From contig JAQFVV010012416.1 in NCBI GenBank assembly GCA_028023455.1, positions 4,879,594-4,943,593 on the forward strand: DNA of 64,000 nucleotides, in the 5' to 3' direction. Numbering within the stretch: the stretch's first letter is position 1; each line of letters starts with the position of its first letter. The DNA is from Epiperipatus broadwayi (taxonomy: Eukaryota > Onychophora > Udeonychophora > Euonychophora > Peripatidae). The notes under the pieces are model-generated. The model worked only from the letters and a program-made list of their open reading frames with translations. It was not told the origin of the DNA and made no database searches. Shown in pieces: positions 44,501 to 59,500 of this stretch. The position numbers and the translations under genes are program-made.

Positions 44501-47500
44501 CAATGAATACTTATTTATTTTTGTTCCCATTGTGAAACTATTTTACTGTTTTTCTCACCAATGCTGCACCTTTTTGAAAAAATAACACTCTCTAATTGAA
44601 GTTAGCCCATAACTAAATAAAATGTCTAATTGTAGCTTATATTCAATCAGTATTTGATGTGTTAGAGAAGTAAACAATCATTTGGCAAAGTCCGGGAGAA
44701 AGGATTTTTAAAATAATGAGTTTATTAAATTACACTGCCTGATAAATAATTACAAATTTTAATGTAAGTGAATGGAAATAAAAATTTAACATTTTGATGT
44801 ATACTGAGAAAGAATTTAAAGAATCTTTTGTTTTAACTCAATTTTTGAAGCTATATCAGTGACTGCAAGTAGCAAAAAAAATCATTTTCACATTCTACAA
44901 TTTATTTTCTGAGACGAATTTAGACTATCTGATCTCCATCCTCATCCACAACTTACTATAAAAGCAATGATTCAATCAATAGACACTAGAATGCAATTGT
45001 TATATCATAATTTAAAAAGCATTAAGTATCAAAATTTAGATATGCAATCACATATCTTAAAATAAGTATAATAAGAAAACATTATTTAAATTAATGTTTC
45101 TTGGTTGGTTGTAAATAAAGATAAAGAAGTCAGCTAACGACATTATGTAATACTTGATCTGAATGAAGTTTACTATAAACAACATTAATAAAAAAAAATA
45201 GTCCTATCAACATTGTATACAGTATTTACAATTTCGTTAATCAAGGTGGATTCTTTTTCATATCTGATTTACAAAAAAAAAAAAAAAAACCTTACCTTAC
45301 AGGTGCACATTTTATATTTATTATTTGTTAGAATAAAAGTAGATTACTTCTATATATGATTTACCTTTACAAAAAATAAAATGTCTTACCTTGCAGGCAC
45401 ACTTTTCACAAGGTGCTCTTGCTGGAGTGAACATTGCCTCATCTGCAAAAGTTTCACCGAGATAATTACATTCTAAGCAAGTAGGACAGCACTCATCCGG
45501 ATTAACTTTGGGGTGAGAACATACAGGACACTGAATAACTTGACAAAAAACTTGGCTTCCCTAAGTAATTAAACAGAGATTTATAAAGCATTCAAAAAGC
45601 ATTGCTAGGCTTCAAATGTGTACATATGTATTTATAAGCCACACCCCTCATGCAATAATTACACACACAAACATACTTGACATAATGCTAATTAAAAAAA
45701 TTTGAGGTCAAAATTACAGCCAAACCTCATAGCAAAAAGTTATGATCTACATGACACACTGTAAATGTCATTACCATAGCAACCACCCATAAATGACTCG
45801 GACTATTCTAATTCTAGAAGGAACAAAACAAAGATAGAAAGATGAAGAATAAGAAATTAAAAATGGCTTTTGCAATGATTATAGAAACCAATGTAAACCA
45901 CAGCTATGTTCAAGTACATCTTCTAGTCTGGTTATTTGATATCCGGTGATATTAGTTTTTTATTTATGCAGTTATCTTTGTTTTTTTTGGAAGACTTTGA
46001 TGCTTCTTTGTTAATTGCAACTTATCACTGGATTCTATCCTCAACCATATCTCTTATTAAAAAAAGGCAATGCATAACTTCTTTAGAATGTCTTTGAAAT
46101 AATCCTTATAGAGGAAATAGGCTCTGCCATTCCTATGAAAACTATCCTCAAGTTCACCATAATATACTATTCTATAGGGTCTGTTTATTAACAGAAAAAA
46201 AATTAAGGTAATCAAAAAATATAAAAAATCAGCAATAATTTTACATAATATTAGTTAATTCTCAAATCAATTTAAACAAAAATAAAAAGTACTTATGATT
46301 AATTTATTACATAAGGTTTGGAAAGAAATTGTATTTTCTCAAAAAAAAAAAAAAAATTATCTCATTAGATATCTATATTATCTTTCAATATTTATAAAGT
46401 AGAACAATTTAAACATATAGTATTTTAGGTCTGGTTCTTAAGTTTTATAAATTTTAAATACAGGATAAAAGCAATGCATTAATTTTATTCTTCAGTAAAG
46501 CTTAACAAAAAATAATTAATATCTTGGATTCAGATTAGATGTTAGGCTGATACATTTTTAAAATATGTTTTAATTATTATTTAAATTATGCACTAGTTTC
46601 ATTTTGGACTCAAAGCTTTGTAGTTAACTAAAAGATAAAAAGTGGTTTCTGGAGAGTTGCATAAGATCTTAAGATCTAGGTGCAGTGCTTTCAGATCCAA
46701 GGCTCCTGACTGATGAAAGCCACAAGCTAGAAACTAGTCTATGGATATTGGATGAGTAGGCACTAAATAGGGATTTAATGCACAAGCATTCTTGCATCCA
46801 TTGATTACTCTGATTTGAGTGGTGCTAGTGTATGGAGTTTTGCCTCTGTGTTGACAGCTTGTGTAAGCATAGGGAATGGTGATCAAATGATGTTCAGTGG
46901 TTTAATATTTTTACTTTTATATATACTGTATATATATTTTTAGAAAAAAAAAAGGTTAATAGCTGTCGGGTTGAAATCATAATCCAGACATGACTGTAAA
47001 AGATTAAAAATGATGAGGAATAATTTTGGAATTAATTACTGCTATTAGTCTCAAACAATTAATTTCCAAAACAATGGTGATAAATTTATTATCAGTTGTT
47101 TAACTTAAACAATAACAAAAAAAAAATACTAATAATATATAAAAATTTGAGATGACATTACGTCAATATTTAGAAAAACTTACGGAACATGAACACCGTT
47201 GGCATTTGTCATGAGGTGGAATCCAAACTTCTCCTTCCTGAAAATACTTGTTTTCAAATACACATTGTTGAACTGTGCAAATGGGGCAACACTGATGTTC
47301 TGGAATGATCTGATTTGCACAAAGCAATGGCTGACAGATACCTGGATTACACTGGATATTACCATGCTGAAAATACAAAATTAATACCGACAATTAAAAA
47401 AAAGAAATTACACATATTAAAATATGTAATAAAACAAAAAATTAATTTTTCTTCAAATTATTTCAGATGAATGTCTGTTCATCTTAACATATTCATTATA

Positions 47501-50500
47501 GCACTTTATGCTAAATGCATTTGCTCAAGTATATAGATGTATACACCATTAGAAATGCTTAGGCATAGTAAAGATAAAGATTATAGTTACATGTTCATTC
47601 ATTTGACAAATTCAATTATTCTGAAATATTTATTTTTGAGTTACGAATTTTATATTTTTATAATATTATCATAAATATAATATATTATGTTGTTTGGTTG
47701 TTGTTTTTTTTTGCTTGTAAATAAATAAATAAAACTGGAAATAATTATATAACTACGAATACTGTATTGTTTCATACAAAAAAGGCTTTTTTTAACAATT
47801 ACTTCTATCCTCGGTATAATAACAGAACCAAAAAGAGAGAAATGTAGCTGTCACTATATCCAATGGTCTTTAAATATTCATAATACATACTCTACCCATA
47901 AGATAAACATAAAATGTTGCCAAAAGATCATTTTTTTTATATAATTTTTTTTTTGGTGTTATTTATTTTTGTAATATAAATTAAAAATGGACAAGATTTG
48001 TATTGCTATTATTAAAAAAATAAATAAATGCCATGAAATTACTGAAAAATTCAAATTCTCCACAATTTTCAAAGTTATTAAATCATTAAACATCGCATGA
48101 TCACCATTTCTTATGCTTGCTCATAACTGTTATTAAAACAGGTAAAATTCTCCATACAGTAGTGCATGGAGAGTTTTGCCTGTTTTAATAACAATTATGA
48201 GCAAGCATAAGAAATGGTGATCATGTGATGTTTAATGGTTTAATACCAATCCTGCCTAATAGGATAGTGGTGGCTATGGTTATTAAAAAACCAAAGACAC
48301 CAAAATGTATGGGTACTGAACTGAGTTCAGACCTATATGACTATATAAGTTAATGAGCTTGGACTGAAAATATTATTGTCTTTTCAAATTTTATTCTCAT
48401 AATTTTGTGAGTAGAGATAAAAGGTGGTTGCTGGAGGATTGCATTAGATACTAAGATCTAGGTGCAGTGCTCTCAGATCCAAACCTCCTCATTGACAAAA
48501 GTCACAAGCTAGAAACTAGTCTGAGGATATTGGATGAGTAGGCACTAGATAGGGATTTTATGCACAAGCCTTCTGGCATCCATTGACTACTCTGGCTTGC
48601 CCTGAGTGGCACTACTATATGGAGAATTTTGCCTGTTTTAATTTTCAAAGTTCTTATATTAGAATATGTCAGATACAAAAATAAATGGTGGTTACTATTT
48701 TTTGCAACAACAATAAAGCAACGGAATGGTATCCAATGTGGTTTAGAGAATGGTAGTGTTGGGCTCTAGAGCAAAAAATTCCTGAAACAAAAGATAAAAT
48801 TGTCACTTCCAGCGACTGTACATTGTATATCCTCTTGAGTGTTTAACATTAAAGTTGAGCTTTAATCTACAAATCTTTACAACTTGTTCATCACTGTATT
48901 AAACTATCAAGCATAAAGAATAACGTCCGATATTGAATTGTCTGTACACGTAATTTTTATTATATAAATAAAGTTTATTCTTAAATTTGTATAATATGTG
49001 CAGATAGTACTTTGTATTGTTTCTCCTTGGAAAGTAGAACATTCTGGAAAACTTTATTGTTAAAAAAATTGAATAACTAATTTATGCAAATTAATGTAGC
49101 TAATAAAGAGATGAACTAGAGCAAGCAGAGAATAGTCAACCAGTCAAGAGCTAACAATATGTAACTTGGAGGGAAGAATAGTCAAAAATCTAGCTGTATG
49201 TAAATTGAAGATGATCATGTAACTAATGAGCAATTGAGAGCTTTCAAGTTGTTAATGATAATGCATTTCTTGAAAGAGAGAAATGACAATGCTAAAGTTA
49301 AAGCAATATATGAAATTATGTTAATAGAGAATAACTAAGAGTTGAGTATACTTGTGTACAGACTTTAATGGATGAGACTTAAAGCAATTTTAATTTAATA
49401 AGCTATATGTATATTCGCAGCATGTGGAAATAAAAATATTTTCCATACACAATTTTAATCTAATGTTTGTCTCAACATTGAAGGATAATTCTTACACCTA
49501 GGGTTTGAATAAGATTGTGACTGCACCAAGTTTGTTGTGTATTCAATCTCGAAACTGAATGCCAACAAAGTCACAAAAAATTGCAGACTATAAGTTTTAA
49601 AGAATAACATCAAAATAACAATGAAAATATATTTATTTACATTAATATACATAACACTTATATACAATTTCACCTTCAGTAATTCTGATGATAACTAACA
49701 ACTGACAAGTCGGCAGTTCTTCTCTCACATATATCTACCTAAAGTTCTGTCATTTACTAAAGTGATCTAATTACTCCTTGAATTGGAGAACTATTTACCA
49801 CTAAATGTTAATATTCCCGTGATTAACCACTAACCTCTGCCATCACTATTCTCAGACCTGTATAAATAACTAAAAAATGGTTTATGCTCACAGTCCAACT
49901 TTGCACAATTCTCATGAGCCTTAATCAGGCACACATAAATAAAAATAAGACCAGTGCGGTCTGTTTAAGTTCCCTATCCAACTGTTTGCACGTACAGAGA
50001 CACGATCTCTGGCATGACTTCCCTCAAAACAGAAAAGTCGCTATAACTTTTCCAACAGCTTTTCTTTGAGTCCTTTCTTCATGATATCCTGTGCCACAAA
50101 AGCAACTGCACCATCACATGAAGGGTAAAATAAACATACTGCTCTTTTATGTACACACTATTTATACTTTTTGCAGTTTTATATCCGGCATTACTTATTA
50201 TAAAAAGTAATAGCTATTTACATCAAGCTATCACCCCCCCTCCCAGTGCTGCATATTTTCACAAATTAACAACAAGCTTTTAATTGCATCTGTATATATT
50301 CCTTTCACTTGCAATTAATCTTTAAATCTTGATCAAGCCGACCCATCCTTAGTATTCATTTGTTTAATTAGTTTAAAATAGCTTAATGCTCTAATTAAAC
50401 AACCTTTTCTATATTTAAATCCATTAAGTTTTTCCAGCATTATTATTCACATTTCTTTTATCTATCAGCAATCTTTTTTCATTGCTTTTAACTACAATAT

Positions 50501-53500
50501 CTATCTATGTTTAAGTTTCTATTCTTTTATATTTTTTCTGGAGTCACAAATTCTAGCTTTATAACTTATACAAATTATAGTTACTAAAGACATATTTTTT
50601 AATAAATTTGACAACATACAAAAAAAATTGAAAATAAATATTAGCAAATTAAAAAACACTTAACAACTATTACTACTTCAGATATTTTGATGAAAAAAAA
50701 AAGTAAATAACTATGTTTCTATGTGCCCTATGACAAATAAAATAGAAAATATAAATAGGAGAATTAAAATGGCTTTGAGTGTGTTTGGTAGATTTAATAT
50801 TACATTAAAAAATGTGCCCACATGCTTAAAAATAAAGCTTTTAATCAGTATATTTTGCCCATTTTATTTTACAGTTGTGGAAAATAATTTCTGAGATCTC
50901 ACATAAAAATTACAAATGGAATATAGGATTATAAAATATACTTATATTGAGAATAACCAAAAGGTGGGGATGAAGACCTCTTCAAGTTTAATCCAGTTTC
51001 TTCACTCTCTAGTTCTCTTTCTTCTCCACTTCACACTAGCAAACTTCTTTACTCCATCTATCCATCTCACATGTTGTTTTTTTCTAGGTCTTACAATCTC
51101 TTGGTTATACTCATTATAAATCAATACTTTAATACATTAAGCATCACATGATCACATCTCCTATACTAGCAGATTAATTGTTGATAAACAGAGCAAAACT
51201 CTCCATACAGTATTGCCACCTGTGCTAAACAGAGTAGGCATTAGATAGGGATTTTATGCACAAGCCTTCTGGCATCCACTGATTACTCTTTTTAGCACAG
51301 GTGGCAATACTGTATGGAGAGTTTTGCTCTGTTTATTTACTTTAATACATCATTGAATGTCAAACTTACCTCAATAGACTAACTAAAGAAAATAAACCTT
51401 AAAACCCAACCAATGGTTTCACTGCTGCAAGTAGACTTCTCAAGTGTAAATGACTAAAAGCTAATTTTATATGAAACATTACCCACAATTCCATGCACAC
51501 CCCACACACCCTTAATATTAAAAGAACTTTTAAATAAGTCAACTGAATTATAAATGATTCTGAAACAATTAACTTATTTAAAAATTCTTTTAATATTAAG
51601 GGTGTGTGAAGTGTAAGTGGAATTGTGGGTAATGTTTAATATAAATTTGCTGTTCTCTTTTAGTCCTTTATACTTGAGAAACTCTGCTTGTAGCAATGAA
51701 ACCATTGGTCGGGTTTTAGAGTTTATTTTCTCAGGCTAGTCTGGGTTAATTGTGAATTTGGGGTAAGTTTGATTATTTGATTGACTATTTTAGCTTTAGG
51801 CTTTTAATGTTTATATTATTGAAAGTACATATTGTCCAGTATAGTTTAGGACAGTGATAAGTATCAGATTCCGGAGTGCCAAAGTTCATGGACCGCAGCT
51901 ACCACTTTGGCACTTCTAACCTTCAAACATCTTAAGAACCCCTAAACATCAAATCATTTGATCATTTTTACACTGCATTATGTAGTGAAGTGATGGAATA
52001 ATGGATATCAATGTTTATGGATCACGGCTCTTGCAATAAATACTTCGATTATTTTTCTATATATATATTAATCATTTTTTAACATATGTAATTGTTTAAA
52101 ATAAAAATAACCGAAATTTCCACAGGTTTAAAAATATTTTAATTATATATTATACATTGCTACTTGTATTTTGTCTCCTCTATTTATTTAAAATATTTAT
52201 ACAGACATGCCCTCTTAAGAATACTTTTATTGTTCCGATTTATAAAATAAATAGAATCTGCTTCAGCAAAATATTTTCAAGGTTTTTATTAAATAAGTTG
52301 TGTCCAGTTATAGATGCATTATTATTACCAGTGGCACTACTGTATGGAGAGTTTTTCCTGTTTTAATAACAGTTTTGAGCAAGCATAAGAAATAATGATC
52401 ATGTGACTTAGTGTGATTTTAGAGAATCAGAAAGCTCTATAAACATAGATTTTCTAATGCAAGAAAAGAGTCATGGAGAAATGTGCAATTTACATACCAC
52501 TTTTACCAATTTGGTTATGACATTTGACTCAGTTCATCAAATAGAATTGTAGCATTACTTGGAAAATTAGCCGGTTGTTCACCAAAATTTATTCATATAA
52601 TACAGCTTCTACTTGATGATATGAGTGTTAATACTAATGCCAGAAAATCCAAATTATGTAAAATGAAAAATTTATGTTGGGCAGGGATATGTACTAGTAC
52701 CAATATTTTTACTAAAAACTGCATCTAATAAATAATACTATAAGAAATAAATTTTAAATTCATTTAATAATCAATATAAATTGCAAAATATTTATTTACA
52801 AATAAATTATGCTTCAATCATGCTTGAAATCAATATCTTAAAAATAAACTGAGTTTGAAATCATGCTATTACAAATGAATAGTTACTATGCTGGACTTAA
52901 AATGGGTTATTCTCATCCAAGTGTATGTACTACCCAATATTCAGGAATATTTGTTAGCACATTCTAAAAATATATTAACCTTTTATAAATTGGTTTCAGT
53001 TAAAAAAAAAAAAAAACACTAAAAAACAAATGCTTTTTAAAAAAAGCTTTGACATGGGTGCCAACATTCTATCATAAACCGAACCAGATTTTTAAAAAGA
53101 TACGATTCAGAAAACCATATTAAAATTATTATAGATTTTGTAGTTTCAACAAGTTCTTCCACAATTACCATGCTCACACTCACAATTACATATTTTCCAT
53201 GCGTACAGAAATATTTATCATTTGAAAATAAAAAGAAACAAAAACAATAATTTGAACCATATACTTACATAACAAGTACAAGTTTCACAACCACCTCCCC
53301 GTTCTGGTGGAAGTTCTGCCCCATCAGGATAATGAATTCCAAGAAAATTGCACGTGGAACAAGGTGCACAACCAAATATGCATCCTGGAGAGGGATCCAA
53401 GCATGGTGGAGGATCAGGGCAATAACGATTATAGCATTGAATATTGCCATTCTGATAAACAATTTTATAAAATAATAAAAGAGAATTAGTCTTTTGTTTA

Positions 53501-56500
53501 AAAATTTTAAAAGCAAGTAAAAAAAAAACATACAACAAAAAGATATTCATAAACTGAACAAAAAGCGTACCACATATATTACTATTACATTTAAACATTT
53601 AAATGCACATTAAAACCTTAATTTTATAAATGAAAATATCTTCTTTTTGCTTCACAGCTCATGAGAACTAATTTGGGGAATCCAAAAAGCCATAAGTAAA
53701 TGAAATGTTTTTTTTAATTATTCATATGTATTTTTTAATCTTACTGCATACTTTTATTTTGTCTGTACTGTCTTTTTTCTATTATGAGCAACATTAAAAC
53801 AGAATAATATGAATAGGTAAGTAATCATTGTCATGCCAATTATAAAATATTTCAAACCATATTAAGAGAAAGTAATTACAAACTACTCCCATATATGATG
53901 ATGAAAATTTTATGAATAAATAAAATTCCATATATAAAATTGCCATGAGTTATCAATTTGGGAGCATTTAATAATAACAAGAATACCACAGAATGAAGTA
54001 TTGAGAGATGTATGCTGAAAGTAGTAGGAGGTATCAAAAGAGAATAAGTGGAATCGAGTGAAACTATACTGGATATATTTTAAAAGAGAGAACAATAGAT
54101 GGCTATTAGAAACCTTAAACTAAATTGCAAGACATATATATATAAAATTAATATATGACCAATATATATAAAATTAATATATGACCACATGTGAAAAAAA
54201 AAACTGTATAAATTTATGGATCAGAAGTATTAGAAAAAATTCAGACTTTATTCTATAATGAATCAACAAATATGATGATGAGGTATATTTCTGTTGAGCT
54301 AATAAGAAATAATTGAATAGGAAGTTCGTAAGAAGTTTGAGTGCCAGAAAAGATGATAGTGGAGCCTCAATTCATAGACTTTGAGTTCTGGTGCCTGTGT
54401 AATCATAATATACATCAATCATTTAGAATAGTAGTCAAATGCATTTCAGAAGGACTATTATCTTGCAATAAGATGAATTTTGAATAAATGCATTCCAGAA
54501 ATATAGCACCCAAAACAAATGTAGTCTTAAGATAAAATTAATAATCAGGAATGAGTATGAAATACTTAATTAGAAGTGGATTCCGTAAGCAGGAACCTGA
54601 ACTAAAAATTCCTAAACTCTCTAATTATTAAAAGTTTAACCTTTTTCTTATTAAAGGAATAAGAGTGATTTGAAATTATATGCGTAATAAAAAACATATG
54701 ACTAAATTTTTATTAATATTTATAATTTAATTGATCATTATTATTCTTTCTCCATTTTTTGTATCTTAGCGTCTTCAATCACTCTATTATTACAGGGGCA
54801 AGGTTATTATAAGTCTCTTATGTCATCATCTGTCATCTCTATGAACTAAATTTCACAAGGTCATCCGTGAAACCATAATTCCTTTCTTTAATTAAATGCT
54901 CTCCATATAACAATAGCACATTTGACTTTGAAATCTTTTAATTTTAATATAATTTATTACATCTGATGAAGCATATAATTTCATCATTAATTTTTCTGAC
55001 AATTTTATCTCTTTCTCTTGGTGTAAAACATGAATTTACATTTATTCTGTAAACAGCAGAATTCCATAAAGAAAAAGAATACATCATAATATATATCTAA
55101 GTATTGCAACAATAACACATCCACTTGCCATGCCTACAATCTGGATTTGAATTTGACAAAATAAACTCAAATATTTTTTTTCAATAGTTTGGAATTTTTC
55201 TCGCAGCTATCCAGTCCTTAACCAACTGGTCGACTATTTAATATTGGTTGTAAATAAATATATAGAGAATAAAACAAGTTGTGTTAAAAGGTTGGCAAAC
55301 AATAAAAAAATCCAATAACAACAATAATTTAATATATGCCACTGATTCATTATTCAACATGTGGTCAAAGAGAACTTAACATTCAAAACAAAACAGGACA
55401 TTTTAAAGTCATGTAGAAGTGTGAGTTAATTGTAACTACAGAGAAAATTTATTGAATCCTCATCACTTAGCTAATTAGTAAGAATAGTTAGTAAGAATAG
55501 TTGAATACAACTTTATTTATTTAGATATAAGGCCACCTTTAAATAGGATCCAGCAAAAAAGTTTGTCCGATAGCTTCTACAGAAAGTCAATGAAGGAGAA
55601 CAAACTATTAACCAGACTTTCCAAATGCGTGAAGATTTGGATCTATTTATATCCCAGTCTTGCTTTCTCTTGGAGATTACTGCTTTGTATGTCTAGATAT
55701 AAAATAAAGAAATCTTGAAAAATAAATGGTATAGGAGAAAACAATTGCTAGTCAGATAAGTTTTGAGTGTGTTTCCATCCTTATTTTAGTAACTAAGAAT
55801 ATTTAGCTACCTATACATCAACTAATATTCTATTCTTAGTTATGCTACTTATGGAATTTTTTCCTGAAAAACAATTCGTTTGAAACCTAATAACTTTTTC
55901 AAATATTATCCAATTATTTGCCTGAAGATTAGTGATGATGGTATATTAGATGTGATAATACAAAGGACTATTTCCATCATCTACTATTAGATGTTGAATG
56001 TCTAGAAAAGATATACATGGAATACACTCTTCCGAAGAATGGTTGTCAGCTATCACCAAGAAAATTTTTACTAGACAATGAAAAAAGATACCAAAAGAAA
56101 ACATGATTATTGGTACTATAGAATATCTATGCATACCAAGAATGGCAGAAAAATTAAAGAAAATCTGCAATCAATATAACGTAATGAACTGGATACTTTA
56201 TCCGATTCATGTAAATTAGAAAAAAAAAAACCAAGTTTTATATGTGCAATAACACACATACTTATTTATTTTGAAATCTTATATTTTTAATTCTAAGTTG
56301 ATTTTAGTATAAAATATTTTTTTTATGACGCTTGTTTTCTTTTAAAATAATTAAAAGCAAACAAAGTTTAATTAGTGCTCTTATATGTATTTTATTTAAA
56401 CTAAAAAAAAAATTTAATGTTGATGTATTTTAAAGCTGAGATTTAGTTTTGTATTTTTTTTTTTTTATAAAAAAATAATAATAATTTTTGTAAGATTAAG

Positions 56501-59500
56501 CCCTGTAAGATATTGTTTTTCTAATTAAGATTGCGCGGGAGATAACAAAGGACATAAATAGCTGGGTAATTTATTTTTTTGTTTGATTAGAGAGGAGGAT
56601 TCAAAGAGACTATTCTGTTCATTCAGTTTTTATTGCTCACCTTCTTCTTATTGAGGATCGATCCAGATTTTAGCTGTTATTGAACTGTTGCATTGTGAAA
56701 GTGACTAAATTTTTTTTTGATATTGGTGCCACGGGAATCACCAAGTTGAATTTCCATTGACCGACAATAACTCTATTTGCCGCGATAATAGCAGTCATTC
56801 AGACGCCATGCCTGTAATATATGCCACGAAGAATCTCCACAACATGATGGGCTGAGCCTTTCCAAAGATGAACTTCCGGAGCTACAAATTGTGACTTCCA
56901 TCATGACCTAACTGTCAAGTCCAGATTGGATCCCGATAATGCCTCCAGACTTCTGAACCTGTAGTAAATGACATCCGTTGTAGAGGACTCTATAAACCGA
57001 GCTTTGTGTGAACAACAGAAATTAATATTATCTTGAGGTAACTTACCTTTCCATATCAAAATCAGGGCTAAATCTCTAATTAAGTCTCTCGCAAATCTCA
57101 GCTTAATCTTAAAAGGAAATTATATTTATTTCGATGTGTAATTTATCAATTTAAATATTAATATATTTTTGTTTATTTTACATTATAATCTTAGTAGCAA
57201 GATTTTCAATCTTAAAATGTTGCTTGTTCGAGAGTGTAGGGCGAGTGATATTTTATATGCTTAATAATTTCTCAGTTTTATGATTAACCCTTGTTAAATG
57301 CTCAGACCGACCTTAGTAGTTTTCTTTTATTTTTGTTTGTTTGTTTGCTTCGGCGTTAAACTAAATCAAACTTGGCTTTGGCTAGCGATTTCTAGGATAT
57401 ATGATTTATTTATTTTTGGTAGAGATTTATTTGCTATAATTCAGATTGCGTAATTCATGTTTCTTTCTTGTGTGAGACTAACCTTGGCTCGTTTCAATGT
57501 ACTTGTCCATGAGCGTTTTGCAGAATTATGACATTCTTGGTTCCAACATTTCTTTTTTGGACTAAGAAAAGCTCGTCTGCACTGTCCCGTTATTCTCCAC
57601 AAACATCCATCTTACTAAATCTCTATAGGGAAAAGGGAATTGGTTGGGTGAACCGCTAGCAAGAAGATATAAGCCATTATTGTGTTATAGATAAGAAATG
57701 AACTTGTCTGCCTGGGTATTTAACATAGTTCTGCTCGCATACACTCAATGTTAAGATCTGCTAAGTAAATGTATATCAAGTTTCATGTTTATTTTGTTAT
57801 TATGTTTAATAAATTTAAAAAGTTCTTATAAGTATTTTGGCTGACGTTTGTCTCAGTGTTTTCTCAATTGTCTGAACCACATTCATTAGCTTTTGCTCTC
57901 CCTGGGTTTAGTCCGGCACATTCATGTTTGTATATCCTGCCCACCCTTAAAATAAATGTTAGTTGATGGGGTAGGCTCCCTAAAGAAAATCCATCCTAAA
58001 CCTCCCTTCCCCCAATCCACCCTAAATTCACACCCCCAAAAAAAATTTTTTTTCAATTTTAAATTTATTAAAAAAAAAAAATTAATTTTTTCCTTCTAGT
58101 TCCGATTTTCGGACTAGTGGCGCCCTCATGATCAGGATATACGAAACAAAAATCTTTCGTCCGGCACAGTAAGAACAGGTTCCCAAAGTAATACTACACT
58201 TCAAGGAAACAAACTTCTACAAAGCGAAAACTTGAAATATTGAAAAACAAAACCTGTATCTACGAAATACCATGTGAATATGGAAGAAGTATATTGGTGA
58301 GACCTGTCACCCTGTTGACCAGCAACTGAAAAACACAAACTAATGATTAAAAAAAGGAAAAAAACAAATGTATCTACAGTAGCAAACCATGTACATACTA
58401 ATGAACATATGTTCAATTGGGAAAATAGAAAAATATCAGATAAAGAGGAAAAGATACAAAGAAAAAAATTGAAAGAAGTTGCTCACATAACAATGATAAA
58501 TAATCCTATAAATCAACCTAGTGTAGCAATACATAACATCTGGAAGCCTCTAATTAATCTTGTTCTTAGAAAAAAAGTATTAAAAAAATTAAAGGAATCA
58601 GGAGAGTTTGAACTAGTCGTCATAGATAAGTATATAAAATTTCTACTGATTGTTATCTTTACAAAATGAGCATTTCTCCCTTACTAAAACAATTTCCACC
58701 ATATTACCTATTTAAGAATAATTTATAATTGCTTTCCCTCTTGCAGTTTAAAATAATTTTCTATTAGGCAATTGCTGTGAGCACTATTTTATAATGCTGT
58801 CATATTATTCAGATATTATTAATGAGGCAATAATAATAAAAAAAATTCTCTCAATGTTTAAAGCATACAGTACAAAGGTATCTAGAATCACAGATTTAAA
58901 CCACTAAACATCACTTGATCACCATACTTCAAGCTTAGATAAACTGATTACACAGAGTATGAAGAATAGTGATCATGTATGTTAAATGGTATTAATACCA
59001 ATCCTGTCCAATAGGATTATGGTGACTGTGGTTATTAAAAAACCAAAGACCAAAAATTATGAATGTTGAACTGAGTTCAGATCTATATAACTATACAAGC
59101 TAATGAGTTTGAATTGGAAAATATTATTGTGTTTTCATTTTGGACTCAAAGCTTTATAGTTAGCTAATAAGCTAAAAGATGATCACTGAGGGATTGCATT
59201 AAATCCTAAGATCTAAATGCAATGCTCTCAGATCCAAGTCTCCTCCCTGATGATATCATAAGCTAAAACTAATCTGGGGATAATTGCATGAGTAGGCACT
59301 AGATAGGGATTTAATGAAAAAAATCTTCCTGCTTCCATTGATTACTTTGGCTTGCTCCGAGTGGTGCTGCTGTATGAAAAGTTTTGTTTCTGTGTAATTA
59401 CAAATTTATTGATAAATGCTTTTAAACCAAGACATTAATTGAAAATAATATGAAATAAAATTCAGTGACAATTTATAAATTAAGGTTTGTGAAACTGGGA

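Noticed and set aside
47199-47384. Plus-strand open frame opposite exon C
   Set aside because: Antisense of a confirmed VWC exon, with no independent evidence of coding.
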